From contig JAYKKM010000504.1 in NCBI GenBank assembly GCA_035772405.1, positions 3,048,001-3,112,000 of the forward strand: 64,000 nucleotides of DNA, given 5' to 3'. The notes below the pieces were generated by a model, which was not told the DNA's origin, searched no databases, and saw nothing but the letters and a program-made list of their open reading frames with translations. The translations under genes were made by a program, and so were the position numbers. Positions 1 through 11,173 of the stretch are shown here, one piece after another; the stretch's first letter is position 1; every line of letters starts with the position of its first letter. The DNA is from Chrysogorgia sp. JL179-B06 (Eukaryota > Cnidaria > Anthozoa > Scleralcyonacea > Chrysogorgiidae).

Positions 1-1052
1 CCGACACAACTAATCGACCAACCCAAGAAACAATCAAGGCGGAACTTCAGCTGGAATGCGCAGAGGAAAAGGCAAAAGATAATCTTGCAATATTGGGAGA
101 TACCGAAGTCACGAAGCTATGATGGGGGTCTCAATACAGTTTTTAAAATTGGAAAATATACAAAATTTCAAGCTAAAATTTGTGCAGAATATTACGGAAA
201 AAGAATGAAAATGTCATTTATGGTAAATGTTCAGGGTATGAAAGACTCGTGATAAGTTAAATATTTTATTGGATGGCAACACTGGTATTTCGAGATGGCT
301 CCGAATTCCAAATTGTTGTAGGCAGATTTAAAAATGAAAACAATAGATGTTTTAATGAAAACAGTCCGAGTCACCGATTCTTTTTTGGAATAATTACATG
401 TACATTGTAATTTTGAAACGCTACTGTTACTGATGTTTATCCTAAGAGTTCATTCTTCATTATCATTCTCTTTTTTTCTAAATTTGTGGAATGATTGCTG
501 ATCAGGGATGATCTGAGATCGGGAAACAGGTTAAATACACTAACTAATGTTTTGAGCATTCATTATGTTGCTGCCTTTCACCAAGAGAACATGTCCTACG
601 CCTGTCATATATGCGAAAAGAACTTCACGATACGAAGCTTCAACATAAACTTCACTTTCAAAATAATCTTCAAAATCAACTTCAGAGTTTCTTAACTACG
701 GCCACGAATAGCCTCGAGAGGGCTTCAAAGAAACCACGTTCTATCCCCAGGCATATCCCCCTGGGGTCCCTGCTATACACCTAAGGCATATTTTTAACAC
801 CACCTCTGACTGTTGAACATCAAGTACAACACGCATAGAGGTGAAACCTATGTGGACGAAACGTTATCTCGATCAATATTTAACCGTTTTCAATTCTGGA
901 AACAGATTTGGAATTACCGGGTCTAAATACATAACATATATAGGTGTATACCCTTCGTAAAAACCTGCTTATGTACATGTACTTAAAAATTATTCAGCCA
1001 TGTTTGTGCCGTTTTCTCCCCAACGAATATTGGTAGATATGAAACTACGCAC
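1..1052. other. No recognisable feature
   Basis: About 1 kb of AT-rich DNA. The only open frame is a 66-codon stretch with no recognisable motif, and I see no repeat structure, RNA gene or transposon end. It is probably decayed repeat or intergenic DNA. Confidence 0.5.
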
Positions 1053-1058
1053 GTGCAT

Positions 1059-1420
1059 CTAGACTCGAGACACAAGAATCAAGCAATCAAACGTGAACAT
1101 TATCAATTACCCAATGGCAGTTACACAAGAAGACAAAACAAAAATTTTCAACAACTCAAATCGACAATCTTTAATGGTGTCCTGACGCCAAGCGCGACAC
1201 ATCAAGAAAGATTCGTGCATATTGGCATTGCAGAGAAAAAATATCAGAGGATGATATCCTACTGAAGAACGGCAAGATTGTCATTCCACAAGTCTTCCGA
1301 GCAGAACCACACTTGACACAGAAAAGCGCAAAAGACAAGCACGAGACGCACATTATTCTGGCCTGGAATAGATGCACAGATAAACGAAATGGTATTGAAA
1401 TGAACAAATTGTCTTGAGTA
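1059..1420 (+). pseudogene. Ty3/gypsy pol fragment (RT start joined to linker before integrase)
   Basis: A short relic of a gypsy-type pol. The first 40 codons carry NQAIKREHYQLP, nearly the same as NKAIKREHYQLP in the gypsy copy at 2201-3450, which is the conserved start of the RT fingers. About 100 bp later the reading jumps to a stretch with LKNGKIVIPQ, which resembles the linker between RNase H and the integrase zinc finger in gypsy elements. Most of RT and RNase H is therefore missing between the two pieces. Frames are broken, so no product is expected. The two pieces may belong to one internally deleted copy or to two insertions. Confidence 0.55.
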
Positions 1421-1507
1421 TACCGTCCGTCAAATCAGAAAGAGACTGTGGAACAACTCTAATTATTTGCTAGTGGTTGTAGTATATTAACTAGAAGTTG
1501 TTATGGT

Positions 1508-1632
1508 GAATTTCGAGTGTTACTGGAAATGATTTCAAAACGGAAGCAGCTGCAAAATTGCAACCTCAAGGCCTTCAGGCTGGCAATCGAAACCGTAACC
1601 CTGGAATTCCGTAGATCAATCGGTTCGAACCG
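1508..1632 (-). repeat. tRNA-derived SINE relic
   Basis: Shares blocks with the better preserved SINE at 12080-12222, namely aatttcgagtgtt at one end and aaggccttc.ggctgg near the other. On the minus strand it ends in a degraded tRNA-like part. The two copies are far diverged, so this is an old insertion. Confidence 0.45.
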
Positions 1633-1644
1633 GTAGTCGAGGTA

Positions 1645-1870
1645 GCCTCCTCCGCATGCAACTCTCTGGCTTCTTAGTTGTATGGGGAATGTTTTTCCCC
1701 AGTCAAATAGCTTCCAAGGATGTTTTGCCGAGCCAGACTACCTAACAAGAGCGTGCATGGAGAGGGAAATTAAACGTGCCAGCCAAAACATTGCTCGCAT
1801 AGCCAAGCTATACTTGACTCGGAAAAAACATTGCCCACACAACTAAGAAGCCACATGAGTTGCCTGCGGT
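1645..1870. repeat. Foldback repeat (MITE-like inverted repeat)
   Basis: The left part reads gcaactctctggcttcttag from 1658. Its near reverse complement ends at about 1864 (ctaagaagccacatgagttgc). The arms are about 100 bp with mismatches and a short centre, so the strand can fold into a long hairpin. No coding content. It is probably a non-autonomous DNA transposon, but I could not define a target duplication. Confidence 0.55.
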
Positions 1871-2200
1871 CGAGGCTGTACTATAGAGGTTAATTTGAAT
1901 AATTTTAAAAGCACTTTAAAAAAGGGACAAATATGGATTTAGTGTTGTCTAAGTTGTTAGAGTCACTAGAATCAAGGAGGCATGATAAATCCATAATCTC
2001 CATGATCTCCACAATGCAAATTTTAAATTATTGAGCTGAAACAAAGAGGACTGAAAACAAAGAGTCCGCACTCATTTAAGTATTTATCATTGATTTATAA
2101 GCACTACTTTGTTTGGAACGATAACAGATATACAAACTCTTCCCAAACAAATTTTATAAGGCGGACTTTGAGATAATTTGATTTCTTGTGTTAAATCAGG

Positions 2201-3450
2201 TCAGTATGTGCAATAAATGGGACTAGGAATTTGCCAATACCCATGGTTTGCATCTAGTTTGGAAAACCACTTAGCATTTGCCATGCGTGTTGTGATATTC
2301 TCAATGGTGGGCAGTTGATAATGTTCACGCTTGATAGCTTTGTTGAGGTGTTGTGGGTCTAGGCAAATACGAAGGTTACCATTTGGTTTCTCCACAACCA
2401 CCATTGAACTGACCCAGTCTGTCGGTTCTTCCACTTTACGAATGACGTTTGCTTTCAGTTCTGCTTTGACTCTACCACGAAGAGCAGCCGGTATGGTCCT
2501 TGGAGCGTTAACCACTGGTGTCACACTTGGGCCTACTTCAATGTGATAGGGTTTCTCCAAACGACCTAACCCTGTAAATACGTTGGTATATCTCTTTGTT
2601 GTTTTCTCTTTCCAATCTTGTGATGACTTGGGCTTTTGAGGACTTGTCACAGTGTTCATCACTACTTTGATTAAGCCAAGTTCCGGATGCGCTCAATCCC
2701 AGTAATGGCTGGTTGGTTGGTTTCCACGATATGAAATGTCATTTATTTCTGAACATTGTCTTTAGATTGTACCTCTAACTGAATTGTTCCCATTACAACT
2801 AGGTCGTCTTCTGAATAGCTGATTAACTTGCTGCTGCATGTATTCAGATTTGGTGTTGATCCCACAATCTTCTTCAGCTGTTGTACGTATCAACCTTGAG
2901 TCGTGTGGGTTGTCCATTTATATTGGTCTTCACAACCATTCGTCATTCTGGACCTCCGTTGTAATCGCTCCTACGAATAGTGTTTCTTCTAGGTCTGAGT
3001 TTTCTTGATGCTCCAAATGGTGGACTTTTTTCTTTGATCTACACATGCTCTTGAAATGATTGGGCTTCTGGCAGTTATGACAAGTTTTTCCATACGCTGG
3101 ACATTCCTTCTTGCCATGTTTTGCTCCACAATTTCTGCAGTCGAATACACTACTCTGATTAGGCTTTTCTTGTTGACTTCGTTTTCTCCATTGCTCTTGG
3201 TTGTGTGTTTTCTTTTGGTTTCTCTTGCCATTGTGGATTCCATGCACCAAAGACTCACTTTGCATATCTTTCAAATGCTTGTCCGTTGTCCCGTAGCAAT
3301 CTCGTAGTTAAGATATTTCTGTTTAAATTTCTTCCAATTTACCGATATATTTCCACTGTTTAACTCGAGTGATTGTGGCGGCAGAAGACCTTGATTCATT
3401 GCCAATGTAGATTGTGTTTCTACTGTATTTTCTTCTTCTGGTTGTGACAT
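2201..3450 (-). pseudogene. Ty3/gypsy gag-pol relic
   Basis: Read on the minus strand from an ATG near 3450. First comes a short gag start with the end of a gag reading, then a nucleocapsid region at about 2930-3230 with two CCHC-type zinc knuckles (CRNCGAKHGKKEC and CHNCQKPNHFKSMC). A degraded protease region follows, and then an RT start at 2201-2660. The RT part has the conserved WVSSMVVVEKPNGNLRICLDP and NKAIKREHYQLPT signatures and stops at LDANHGYWQI, just after the first catalytic Asp. Most of gag and everything after RT block 3 is lost. Stop codons and frame changes occur between the pieces. Not functional. Confidence 0.75.
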
Positions 3451-3538
3451 GTACTTCTATGTCCAATCTTTTCACAATTCCTCACTTGTTCTGCTAACAA
3501 GTTTGCTTGTTGTGAAGTTTATTATACAGGCTCGTTCG

Positions 3539-3709
3539 TTACACCTGACACCATGTAATAATCCTTGACTATCCAAAGGATTGATTTGGATTGCTTTTAA
3601 TATACGAGTACTTTTAATGGCGTCTACAGAGAAGCTAAAACTACATATGAATAATAAATTAAATATGTTTTGCTCATGCGTGATCATGAATAACCGCTGA
3701 TCACTACAC
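3539..3709 (-). repeat. Gypsy 5' LTR piece with primer-binding site
   Basis: On the minus strand, TGGTGTCAGGTGTAAC (3539-3553 side) is a good primer-binding site beginning with TGG. It directly abuts a sequence starting TGTAATAATCC on the plus strand at 3554. The block 3554-3709 then ends in CA before the LINE begins. I read it as the remaining 5' LTR of the gypsy relic at 2201-3450. The partner LTR was not found, so the boundaries are tentative. Confidence 0.4.
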
Positions 3710-6177
3710 ACTCCAGAGAAAATAATCTTATCTGAAGTGATACCTGTTGGTATTAGTGATCATAATTTAATTTATGTAGTTCGCAAAATAAATACTGTGT
3801 CAAAGTCAAAGTGTCATAAGAAAGTTGAAATTCGAAACTATAAATACTTTAATGGCAACAGATTTCTAGAGGATCTACTCAATCAAAACTGGGAAAAAAT
3901 AGATAACGAGCAATTTGTTAATAAAATTTGGGCAATTTGGAAGAGCTCTCTTTCTGGATGTTTTAAATAGACATGCTCCTATTAGAAGAAAGAGAATAAG
4001 AAATAAACCGAGTGTACCTTGGCTTACAAAGAAAGGCGATTAGAGAAAAGATTTGTGAAAGAAATCACCTTAAACTGCATGCTCTAAGATCCAATTCTGA
4101 ACATGATTGGAAAGCATAATATAAAATGTCCAGAAATGGAGTTACCAATGCATTGCGCGAAGAGAAAGTAACATTATAGAAATCACATGGATAGAATTAA
4201 ACATAATCCTAAGCAAGCTTGGAAGACAGTAAATCAAATACTCAACCGTAATCAACAGGACACGGTGATAAAAATATTCAATCTTATAATGGTTTAATTT
4301 CAACATCTGTAGAAATTGCAGAGTGTTTTAACGATTATTTCACCGATATTGGTCCAAAAATTGCGCAAACCATCAATGGTGAACGTAATTTTGAAAATTA
4401 TGTAAAGAAAGCTAAAAGTAATTTCAAGTTTAGAACAGTTGGCACACCCAAAGTAATTAAACTTCTTTCCTCTTTGTGTACTTCCAAAGCTACTGGGATA
4501 GACAAAATTTCAGCTAAAATTATAAAATTTGCAGCTCCTATTATTGCAAATTCTTTAACTAAAATATTCAATATGGTGATTGATACGTAAACATTTTCAT
4601 CTGAATGGAAGATAGCAAGAGTCAATCCTTTGCATAAAAAGGGTCCTCGGAACCTACTGGACAATTATCGCGCTATTTCAATTCTACCAGTTATAAGTAA
4701 GATTTTTGAGAAAATCCTAGATGAGCAATTGTACGAATATTTGAATGCGGAAGACTTTTTATCGAAACATCAATTTGGCTTTAGACGATTCCATTCTACG
4801 TCTTCTGCTTTATTAGATAGCACTATGAGAATGGTTTATTAATATGGATCGCGGTATGTTTAATATCGCGATCTTTCTAGACCTAAAAAAGGCTTTTGAT
4901 ACCGTAACCCACGAATTCTTAGTAAACAAACTTGGTCTTTATGGCATGGAGGCTAGCAAACCTCTCTAAATCTTCTTCGATCGTATCTGACTGATAAAAC
5001 TCAAATGTGTTCTATTAATGGTGAATTGTCTAGTGCGAGGACTGTGAAGTGCGGAATTCCCCAACGTTCAATTATGGGACCACTTTTTTCTTAATTTATA
5101 TAAACGATTTGCCCAATTGTTTGGAACACTCATCAACAAGAATGTTTGCCGATGATACAACGTTAACCGCATCTGATACAGTAAGTCAATCAGTGAAGCT
5201 GAAGTGGTCCTTAACGTTGACCTTGGAAATATTAAGGAGTGGCTCTCTGCATACAAGCTGAGTCTTAATCTTGTCAAAACTGAATATTTATTAATTGGAT
5301 CAAGATATAATATAAATAGCTTGCTAGAAGAGCCTAAATTTTTTGTTGGTGATCTACCTATCACCAGGGTAAGGGTCACGAAAGCACTTGGAGTTCACAT
5401 AGATGAATTCTTATTGTGGGATAAACACATAGATAACATATCTAAGAAAATTTCATCAGGAATTGTTGCGATTAAAAGGTTAAAACCTTACGTATAGATT
5501 GTGAACCACTAAAATCTGTCTATAATGCCCTTGTATTATTCTATCGGAATTACACTTTCAGATCGTCTACAAAAATTACAAAATAGAACTGCCAAGGTGA
5601 TTATGGGTCGTAAAAACATACATGGTCAGTCCGAAATTGCCCTAAATGAGCTTGGATGGAAACATCTGGACGAACGTAGGTCACATTTTGTAGCCAGACT
5701 AATGTACAAAATTACGTATGATTTAGCACCAAAAATCACTTACTGAGATCTTTCGTAAATCAAATGCATCTCTCCAATACAACCTGCGGGGTTCTTCCAC
5801 TAAATTTGATTTACCGCAACCAAGGACTGAATACCTCAAAAATAGTCTGAGTTACAGAGGGGCACATTTGTGGAACAGCCTCTCAACCGAATTAAGAAAT
5901 AAAGATTCATTGCATTCTTTTAATAGTAGCATTTCTTCAACTGATCGGTCATGATGTCTGTGGCTTAACTGATCTCACCTGCTTATATTTTGATTTTTAC
6001 CTTATATTGTACATATTTTTTAAACTATTTTATTGTGTTTTATTAGTTTAGATATTTATTGTAATTAATTGTAGTATTGTAATTAATTGTAGTATTCTTG
6101 TAATTTTGTAAAAATTCCACGCCCCTCTTGGAAACCAGCGTTCAGCTGAATGAGGTTAGCGTAGTTAAATAAAGTTT
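3710..6177 (+). pseudogene. LINE A: 5'-truncated, decayed non-LTR retrotransposon
   Basis: The reading starts inside the end of an APE endonuclease (GISDHNLIYVV near 3750). It passes through a linker with the usual basic region and then an RT. Visible RT pieces are NYRAISILPVISKIFEKIL (about 4670-4730), FGFRR (4770), FLDLKKAFDTVTHEF (about 4880, catalytic Asp) and FADDTT (about 5140, catalytic Asp pair). C-terminal pieces follow to about 5950. Several frameshifts and stops separate them. The 3' end leads into a (TTAC)n tail. This is a CR1/L2-like relic; the exact clade was not determined. It lies next to the gypsy LTR and ends it. Confidence 0.75.
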
Positions 6178-6355
<178 letters not shown>

Positions 6356-6357
<2 letters not shown>

Positions 6358-6486
6358 TTTTTATATGGGTTGTTTCCAATTTATATAGCATGATCATAAA
6401 CATGCCCCCACGTTTCATTTGAAGTGAACTTGTAAAGTTCACATGTAAACTGGGGCTGGTTGTACGAAGAACTGGATAGTTTATCC
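6356..6486. repeat. 131-bp direct repeat, left copy (target duplication of LINE B)
   Basis: Runs from catttttatatgggttg to ggatagtttatcc and is identical over 131 bp to 11043-11173. The two copies flank LINE B exactly, which is what a very long target-site duplication would give. It contains a perfect short palindrome (gtgaactt-gta-aagttcac). Confidence 0.8.
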
Positions 6487-6498
6487 TTACTTACTGTC

Positions 6499-8018
6499 AT
6501 GGTGGACGGTCATGGCGATAATAGCTCTGCACGCACTCGTAATGCGAATCGTATTTTAGTAGAATCGTTAACAAATGTGGCGACAACTGGTGATGACAAA
6601 TACAGTTCAGATGTTAGTGTATTGCCAACGGATGGTGGTCGTTCCAAAGACTTAGAAATCTGCGAGGAATTGGCGGTGGCTTTGGCGTCTACATCTAGTG
6701 AGATTGTTATAAACAATCTATCTAAAAAGTACAGCTTGAAACGTCTCACAAACCTGAGGGACTCTGCAGTAAGTTTATGTCGCAAAGCAAGAGAAGATTG
6801 CCCAAAGGGTATAGACTCGTACGAAGACTTGCAAGACAGGTAGGACAGAAAGTGGAAGTTAAATTGGCGAACGATATTATTGTGCTCATTAAATATTGGA
6901 AATCAGGCGAAGAGACTCAACAAGTGATAGATTTGTTTTATAAATCGAATTTAACGCCTGATGAAAACTCTTCTGTGATAATTGAGGATGGACGTGTTTC
7001 GTCTGAGGAACTTTTGCGTCAGATGGAAAATATAGAGGCGAAGATGTTTGAAAATAATACTCGACACAAAGTCGAGATAGACAAATTAAAGGGGGAGCTT
7101 GAAAACACGCGACTCGATTTGACCGAAATGAATGAGAAGATACTCTCTCTAGAAACAGAAATAGCGTCGCTACGTGCTAACTGTCGAGTGACGAAAGATC
7201 TTTTTGGGGAGAAATATGACAACAACGCTTCCGAGATAAAGAAAATTGAAGGAAAAGTAGTAATAATTTCCAGTGATAACACAATGTTAAAACAGAACTT
7301 TGAACAAATAAAGAAAGCTAATTTGAATAACCTCAAAAGTAAAAAGGGTAAATTAACATCTGGTACCCTTGAGGGACTAGAGAAAAATGCGAATGTGATG
7401 TCTTATTCCGCTGCAGTAAACAATATTAGCATACCCGCAGAAATAATTGATAGTCAACAAAACAATTTGGTTGATAATTTGCAAGTTGCCGACCCAATCG
7501 GTTCAAATGCACAGACGATTAACATGTCTGCAGGAACTATCGGAAGTCAACAAAATATTGTAGTTGTTGATATTAATATCGATGAGAATTTACAAGATGC
7601 GGCGGGTTCAATCGATTCAACAGTGCATGTTAATACTGACTCAAATGAGTTCATCGGAGTGGAACGAAGTCAGATAAAACGTGTATATCTCGGAGGGGTA
7701 AAAGAGGGAACCAATCCAAATATAATTAAAAACTTTATGGAAGAAAAGGGAATTCATCCGACATTTGTGAGGATGATGAAAAGTAAGAGAAAAGGCACTG
7801 TAGCTGTACGAGTCAATGTCAAAGCTGCAGATTTATTTGAAATTTTGAAGCTTGACTTTTGGCCCAAAAATGTCTATGTGAGGCAATGGCTTTCAAAGAC
7901 GAATTGGGAAAAAAGCAGGTTATTTCTGAAACCGATACATAGGTTCTCTCCTAAAAATGGGCTGTTGGAATTGCAGCGGCATCAAATCCAATTTTGTGTA
8001 TGTGAGAAAATTGCTTGA
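6499..8018 (+). pseudogene. LINE B ORF1 (coiled-coil nucleic-acid-binding protein), one frameshift
   Basis: The first frame starts at ATG 6499 and ends at 6843. A second frame, open from 6777 to 8018, carries the rest, so a single frame change lies at about 6780-6843. The second part has a long heptad-rich stretch (about 7010-7330; QMENIEAKMFENN and similar), as in LINE ORF1 trimerisation coiled coils. A C-terminal domain follows from about 7675, starting with RVYLGGVKEG, which resembles the RRM-like domain of LINE ORF1 proteins. The role would be RNA binding in the LINE RNP. The frameshift could be real or a sequencing error. It overlaps the ORF2 start by 62 bp. Confidence 0.65.
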
Positions 8019-10899
8019 AAACTTTGATATTTTAGCTCTTTCAGAACATTGGTTGTATGCAGATGAACTACCTTTTTTGGACTCATTGCATAATCAATTT
8101 GAAAATTATGCGAAAGTCAGCATTGGAAATGAAATTAATACAAGGTGGAAACGAGGTCAAGGCGGTGTTGCAATTCTGTGGAGAAAACATTTGAAAGTTC
8201 AACGATTGGCTCTCGGGAATGACAGAATTGCTGCAATACGGATTGGAGTGGGGAATCAAAGTTATGTCTTTTGCAGTGTTTACTTTCTTTCTACAAATAG
8301 CAGCCTAGTTGACTTTCGTGAAACTTTGTACTGTCTTGAAACAATTTGCATAAATTTCAAGTATAGTGGAGAAAAAATGGTCATTGCAGGTGATTTTAAC
8401 GCGCATCTATCTGATCTGCGTTCAAATCAGTTCGAAAATAATAGAGGGAAATTGGTTAAAGATATATTTGCTGGACTTGACATGTTTCCTGTCAACGTGG
8501 ATCTGGCTTGTATTGGATCGCTGTTTACGTATATGTCAAGCCGTGGTAACAGTGTTGTGGATTATGTATTCATGAATGAAAGTATGCGTGACAGTATTCG
8601 ATATGTTAAGGTGATTGAGGATCACCCATGTAATTCATCGTATCATTTACCATTGACTATTCACATTAATATTTGCGACGGAATAAATAATCATGGACCA
8701 TCGCCAATACCTGAAAAAGAATACGAACGCATCGCTTGGAATAAATGCACGCGAGAACAAATTCAAGAGTATCAAAGAAGATTGTGTGATGTCGTAAAGG
8801 ATATTGACGATATCTCATTAACTACTTCAGAAGATGTTGAGAATTACAACCTACTTCTTTGTACATCCATTAAAACCAGTGATCAATGCCTGCCTCGTGT
8901 TGTCTATAAGAAGTTTATAAAACCTTATTGGAATGACGAACTCCGTAATCTGAAGTCCATTTGTATGGAGTGCCACAGAAAATGGATCTTAGATGGACGT
9001 CCGAGAGGTGATCACTATGAAAGCTTTCGGGCTTACAAAAATGCGAAACGTCTTTTTCGAAAGGAACAACGCAGAATGGTAATGAGTGCGGAGGAGAATG
9101 ACTTTAAGGAACTTAGTGATGCTTCAGAGATTGATAACACTAAATTTTGGAAATACGTAAACCGACGTCGAAACAAAAAAGTTAATGGTCTACAAGGAGC
9201 GTACCAAAGTGAGCAGGATGCCTTAACAACTTCATTCGTTATTGATGAAAGTATTAAACACTGTTGTGAGGACAATGATAAAGTGTTTGTCTGTTATGTA
9301 GACGTTGCCAAAGCTTTTGATAAATTATGGATTGACGGCATGCTATTTAAATTGTATCATAATGCCATAATTAAAGGGAAATGTTGGAGGCTAATTAAAA
9401 GCTGGTACTCAGGCATGGAGGAATATGTTTATTACAATGGAATACGCTCGAGACATTATGCTGTTTTGCAAGGAACAAGACAAGGTGGAGTACTTTCCCC
9501 ATGGCTCTTTTTGTTATTTATTAACGATCTAATTGAAGAATTGGAAAGTCTGTCTGCTGGGATAACGATGTATAATTCGTATGTCGGATCACCAATGTTC
9601 GCTGATGATCTTACTATGATGTCTAGATTAAAAAATGGTCTTGACTCTATGCTTGTACGACTACATGAATATAGTTTGAGATGGAGACTAACGTTTAATA
9701 AAGGGAAAACAGTGGTTCTAACATTTGGAGAAAGACGAAAAAACTCCCTGTTAAACACACAAAGGAAATGGTCCATTGGAGATAATGAAATTGTGGAAAA
9801 GAAAGTCTGGTGCAATCTTGGTAAAATATGGCATGTAGATAATAACAGCCTACAGCCGTTTTTAGAAGCAGCCAGGTCGGGCCAGAGTTCTGGTATTGGT
9901 TTAGCTAACATGGGCTGCAGGATAAATGGAATCAACCCCCTGGTGGCTATCAAATTATGGAAAAGAATTGGTCTACCGAAAATGTTATATGGAGCTGAAT
10001 TATGGAGACTCAAACGAACTGGACTAAAAAAATTGGAAAAGGTGCAAAATATTTTTGTCAGGATATGTTTAGGCTTATTGAGTGGAACATCAGGATCTGC
10101 TGCACGTGGGTTGCTTGGCGTTTGGTCTGTTGAAGCTGAAATTGATAAACGTAAACTTATGTTCTTGAGACGATTCATTTCAGCAAGTGAGCATTGTACT
10201 TATCGTAGAATTTTCATGTTACGATTGATAAGGTGGAAATGGAATCCATATAAAATTACAGGGTTTATACCTGATGTCGTAATAGTTTTAGAGAAATATG
10301 ACTTGTGGAGACACATGGATGAATTTTTGAAATCTGGATATTTTCCAAGTAAATCTGAATGGAAAAGGTTGGTAACTGAGAATATTAGAAATTCAGAGAT
10401 TTCAGCATGGAAATTAAAGATTCGAAGCAAGCCAGGACTTCAGTTATACCAATATGTCGTTAAAAATTTGGCACCTAGTATGTGGTTAAAACTAGCACAA
10501 GCTAATAGTTTAATGAAGGAACATGTGTGCACAATTGTCAATATCCTTTGTGGATCATTCCTTGTTGCTGGTGTGCGGTTCAATGGAAATGACAAAGATA
10601 TGTTTTGTAATTCTTGTGGCCGGAATTTTAAAAATGTTGTCAAGCACGCTATGCTTTATTGTCAACAAACAATTGTAATAAGAGAACGATTTTGGAATTG
10701 GTTGACAGATTGTCTGCCTATAGAAATTTCAGCCAAGCTGAATATGTTGGATGATGACAGCCTGTTATATACTCTCTTTGGAGACGTGGGGACACTGCAA
10801 GAACACAGAAGAGATCTGATAAAACAATTTTATTTTGGGGTTGCAGAGTATATCTCTGAGACAATTAAAACAGTTAGTTATATTGATAGATATTTATGA
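7957..10899 (+). CDS. LINE B ORF2: endonuclease-reverse transcriptase with internal RT deletion
   Basis: An open frame of 980 aa. Residues 1 to about 245 are an APE-type endonuclease: LSEHWL near the start, GDFNAHLSD, then SVVDYVF and a final SSYHLPL where most relatives have SDHLPL. About 190 residues of linker follow. The RT then begins late: FVCYVDVAKAFDKLW (catalytic Asp), GTRQGGVLSPWLF and MFADDLTMM (catalytic Asp pair) are present. The usual fingers region with the NYRGI-type block is absent, and the linker (RRRNKKVNGLQGAYQSEQDA) runs straight into the palm. The C terminus carries a C-x2-C-x8-H-x4-C zinc motif (FCNSCG...H...YC) near residue 887. The frame is intact despite the missing part, so the deletion is in frame. 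I expect it to lack normal RT activity. Confidence 0.8.
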   Translation: MGCWNCSGIKSNFVYVRKLLENFDILALSEHWLYADELPFLDSLHNQFENYAKVSIGNEINTRWKRGQGGVAILWRKHLKVQRLALGNDRIAAIRIGVGNQSYVFCSVYFLSTNSSLVDFRETLYCLETICINFKYSGEKMVIAGDFNAHLSDLRSNQFENNRGKLVKDIFAGLDMFPVNVDLACIGSLFTYMSSRGNSVVDYVFMNESMRDSIRYVKVIEDHPCNSSYHLPLTIHINICDGINNHGPSPIPEKEYERIAWNKCTREQIQEYQRRLCDVVKDIDDISLTTSEDVENYNLLLCTSIKTSDQCLPRVVYKKFIKPYWNDELRNLKSICMECHRKWILDGRPRGDHYESFRAYKNAKRLFRKEQRRMVMSAEENDFKELSDASEIDNTKFWKYVNRRRNKKVNGLQGAYQSEQDALTTSFVIDESIKHCCEDNDKVFVCYVDVAKAFDKLWIDGMLFKLYHNAIIKGKCWRLIKSWYSGMEEYVYYNGIRSRHYAVLQGTRQGGVLSPWLFLLFINDLIEELESLSAGITMYNSYVGSPMFADDLTMMSRLKNGLDSMLVRLHEYSLRWRLTFNKGKTVVLTFGERRKNSLLNTQRKWSIGDNEIVEKKVWCNLGKIWHVDNNSLQPFLEAARSGQSSGIGLANMGCRINGINPLVAIKLWKRIGLPKMLYGAELWRLKRTGLKKLEKVQNIFVRICLGLLSGTSGSAARGLLGVWSVEAEIDKRKLMFLRRFISASEHCTYRRIFMLRLIRWKWNPYKITGFIPDVVIVLEKYDLWRHMDEFLKSGYFPSKSEWKRLVTENIRNSEISAWKLKIRSKPGLQLYQYVVKNLAPSMWLKLAQANSLMKEHVCTIVNILCGSFLVAGVRFNGNDKDMFCNSCGRNFKNVVKHAMLYCQQTIVIRERFWNWLTDCLPIEISAKLNMLDDDSLLYTLFGDVGTLQEHRRDLIKQFYFGVAEYISETIKTVSYIDRYL

Positions 10900-11005
10900 T
10901 TAGTTCTTTATTTTAAAAAAATAACAAAAAGATGTAATATACTGTATGCTAATTTATTTTTATTTTATATTATTTTGTATCTTCAAATATGGAGGCAATA
11001 AAGAA

Positions 11006-11042
<37 letters not shown>

Positions 11043-11044
<2 letters not shown>

Positions 11045-11173
11045 TTTTTATATGGGTTGTTTCCAATTTATATAGCATGATCATAAACATGCCCCCACGT
11101 TTCATTTGAAGTGAACTTGTAAAGTTCACATGTAAACTGGGGCTGGTTGTACGAAGAACTGGATAGTTTATCC
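11043..11173. repeat. 131-bp direct repeat, right copy (target duplication of LINE B)
   Basis: Identical to 6356-6486 and directly follows the (TTAC)n tail of LINE B. The following bases, ggtggataag, continue the unbroken target sequence. Confidence 0.8.

Larger units (their letters stand above)
6487..11042 (+). mobile_element. LINE B: APE-type non-LTR retrotransposon with two ORFs
   Basis: A 4.56-kb element lying between two identical 131-bp copies. It has an ORF1 with a coiled coil, an overlapping ORF2 with endonuclease, RT and a C-terminal zinc motif, a short AT-rich 3' UTR containing caataaag, and a (TTAC)n tail at 11012-11042. The 5' end begins ttacttactgtcATGG, so the 5' UTR is at most 12 bp and the 5' end is probably truncated or minimal. 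ORF1 has one frameshift, and ORF2 lacks part of RT although it stays open. The element is recent enough for its flanks to be identical, but it probably cannot move by itself. The clade was not assigned. Confidence 0.8.
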
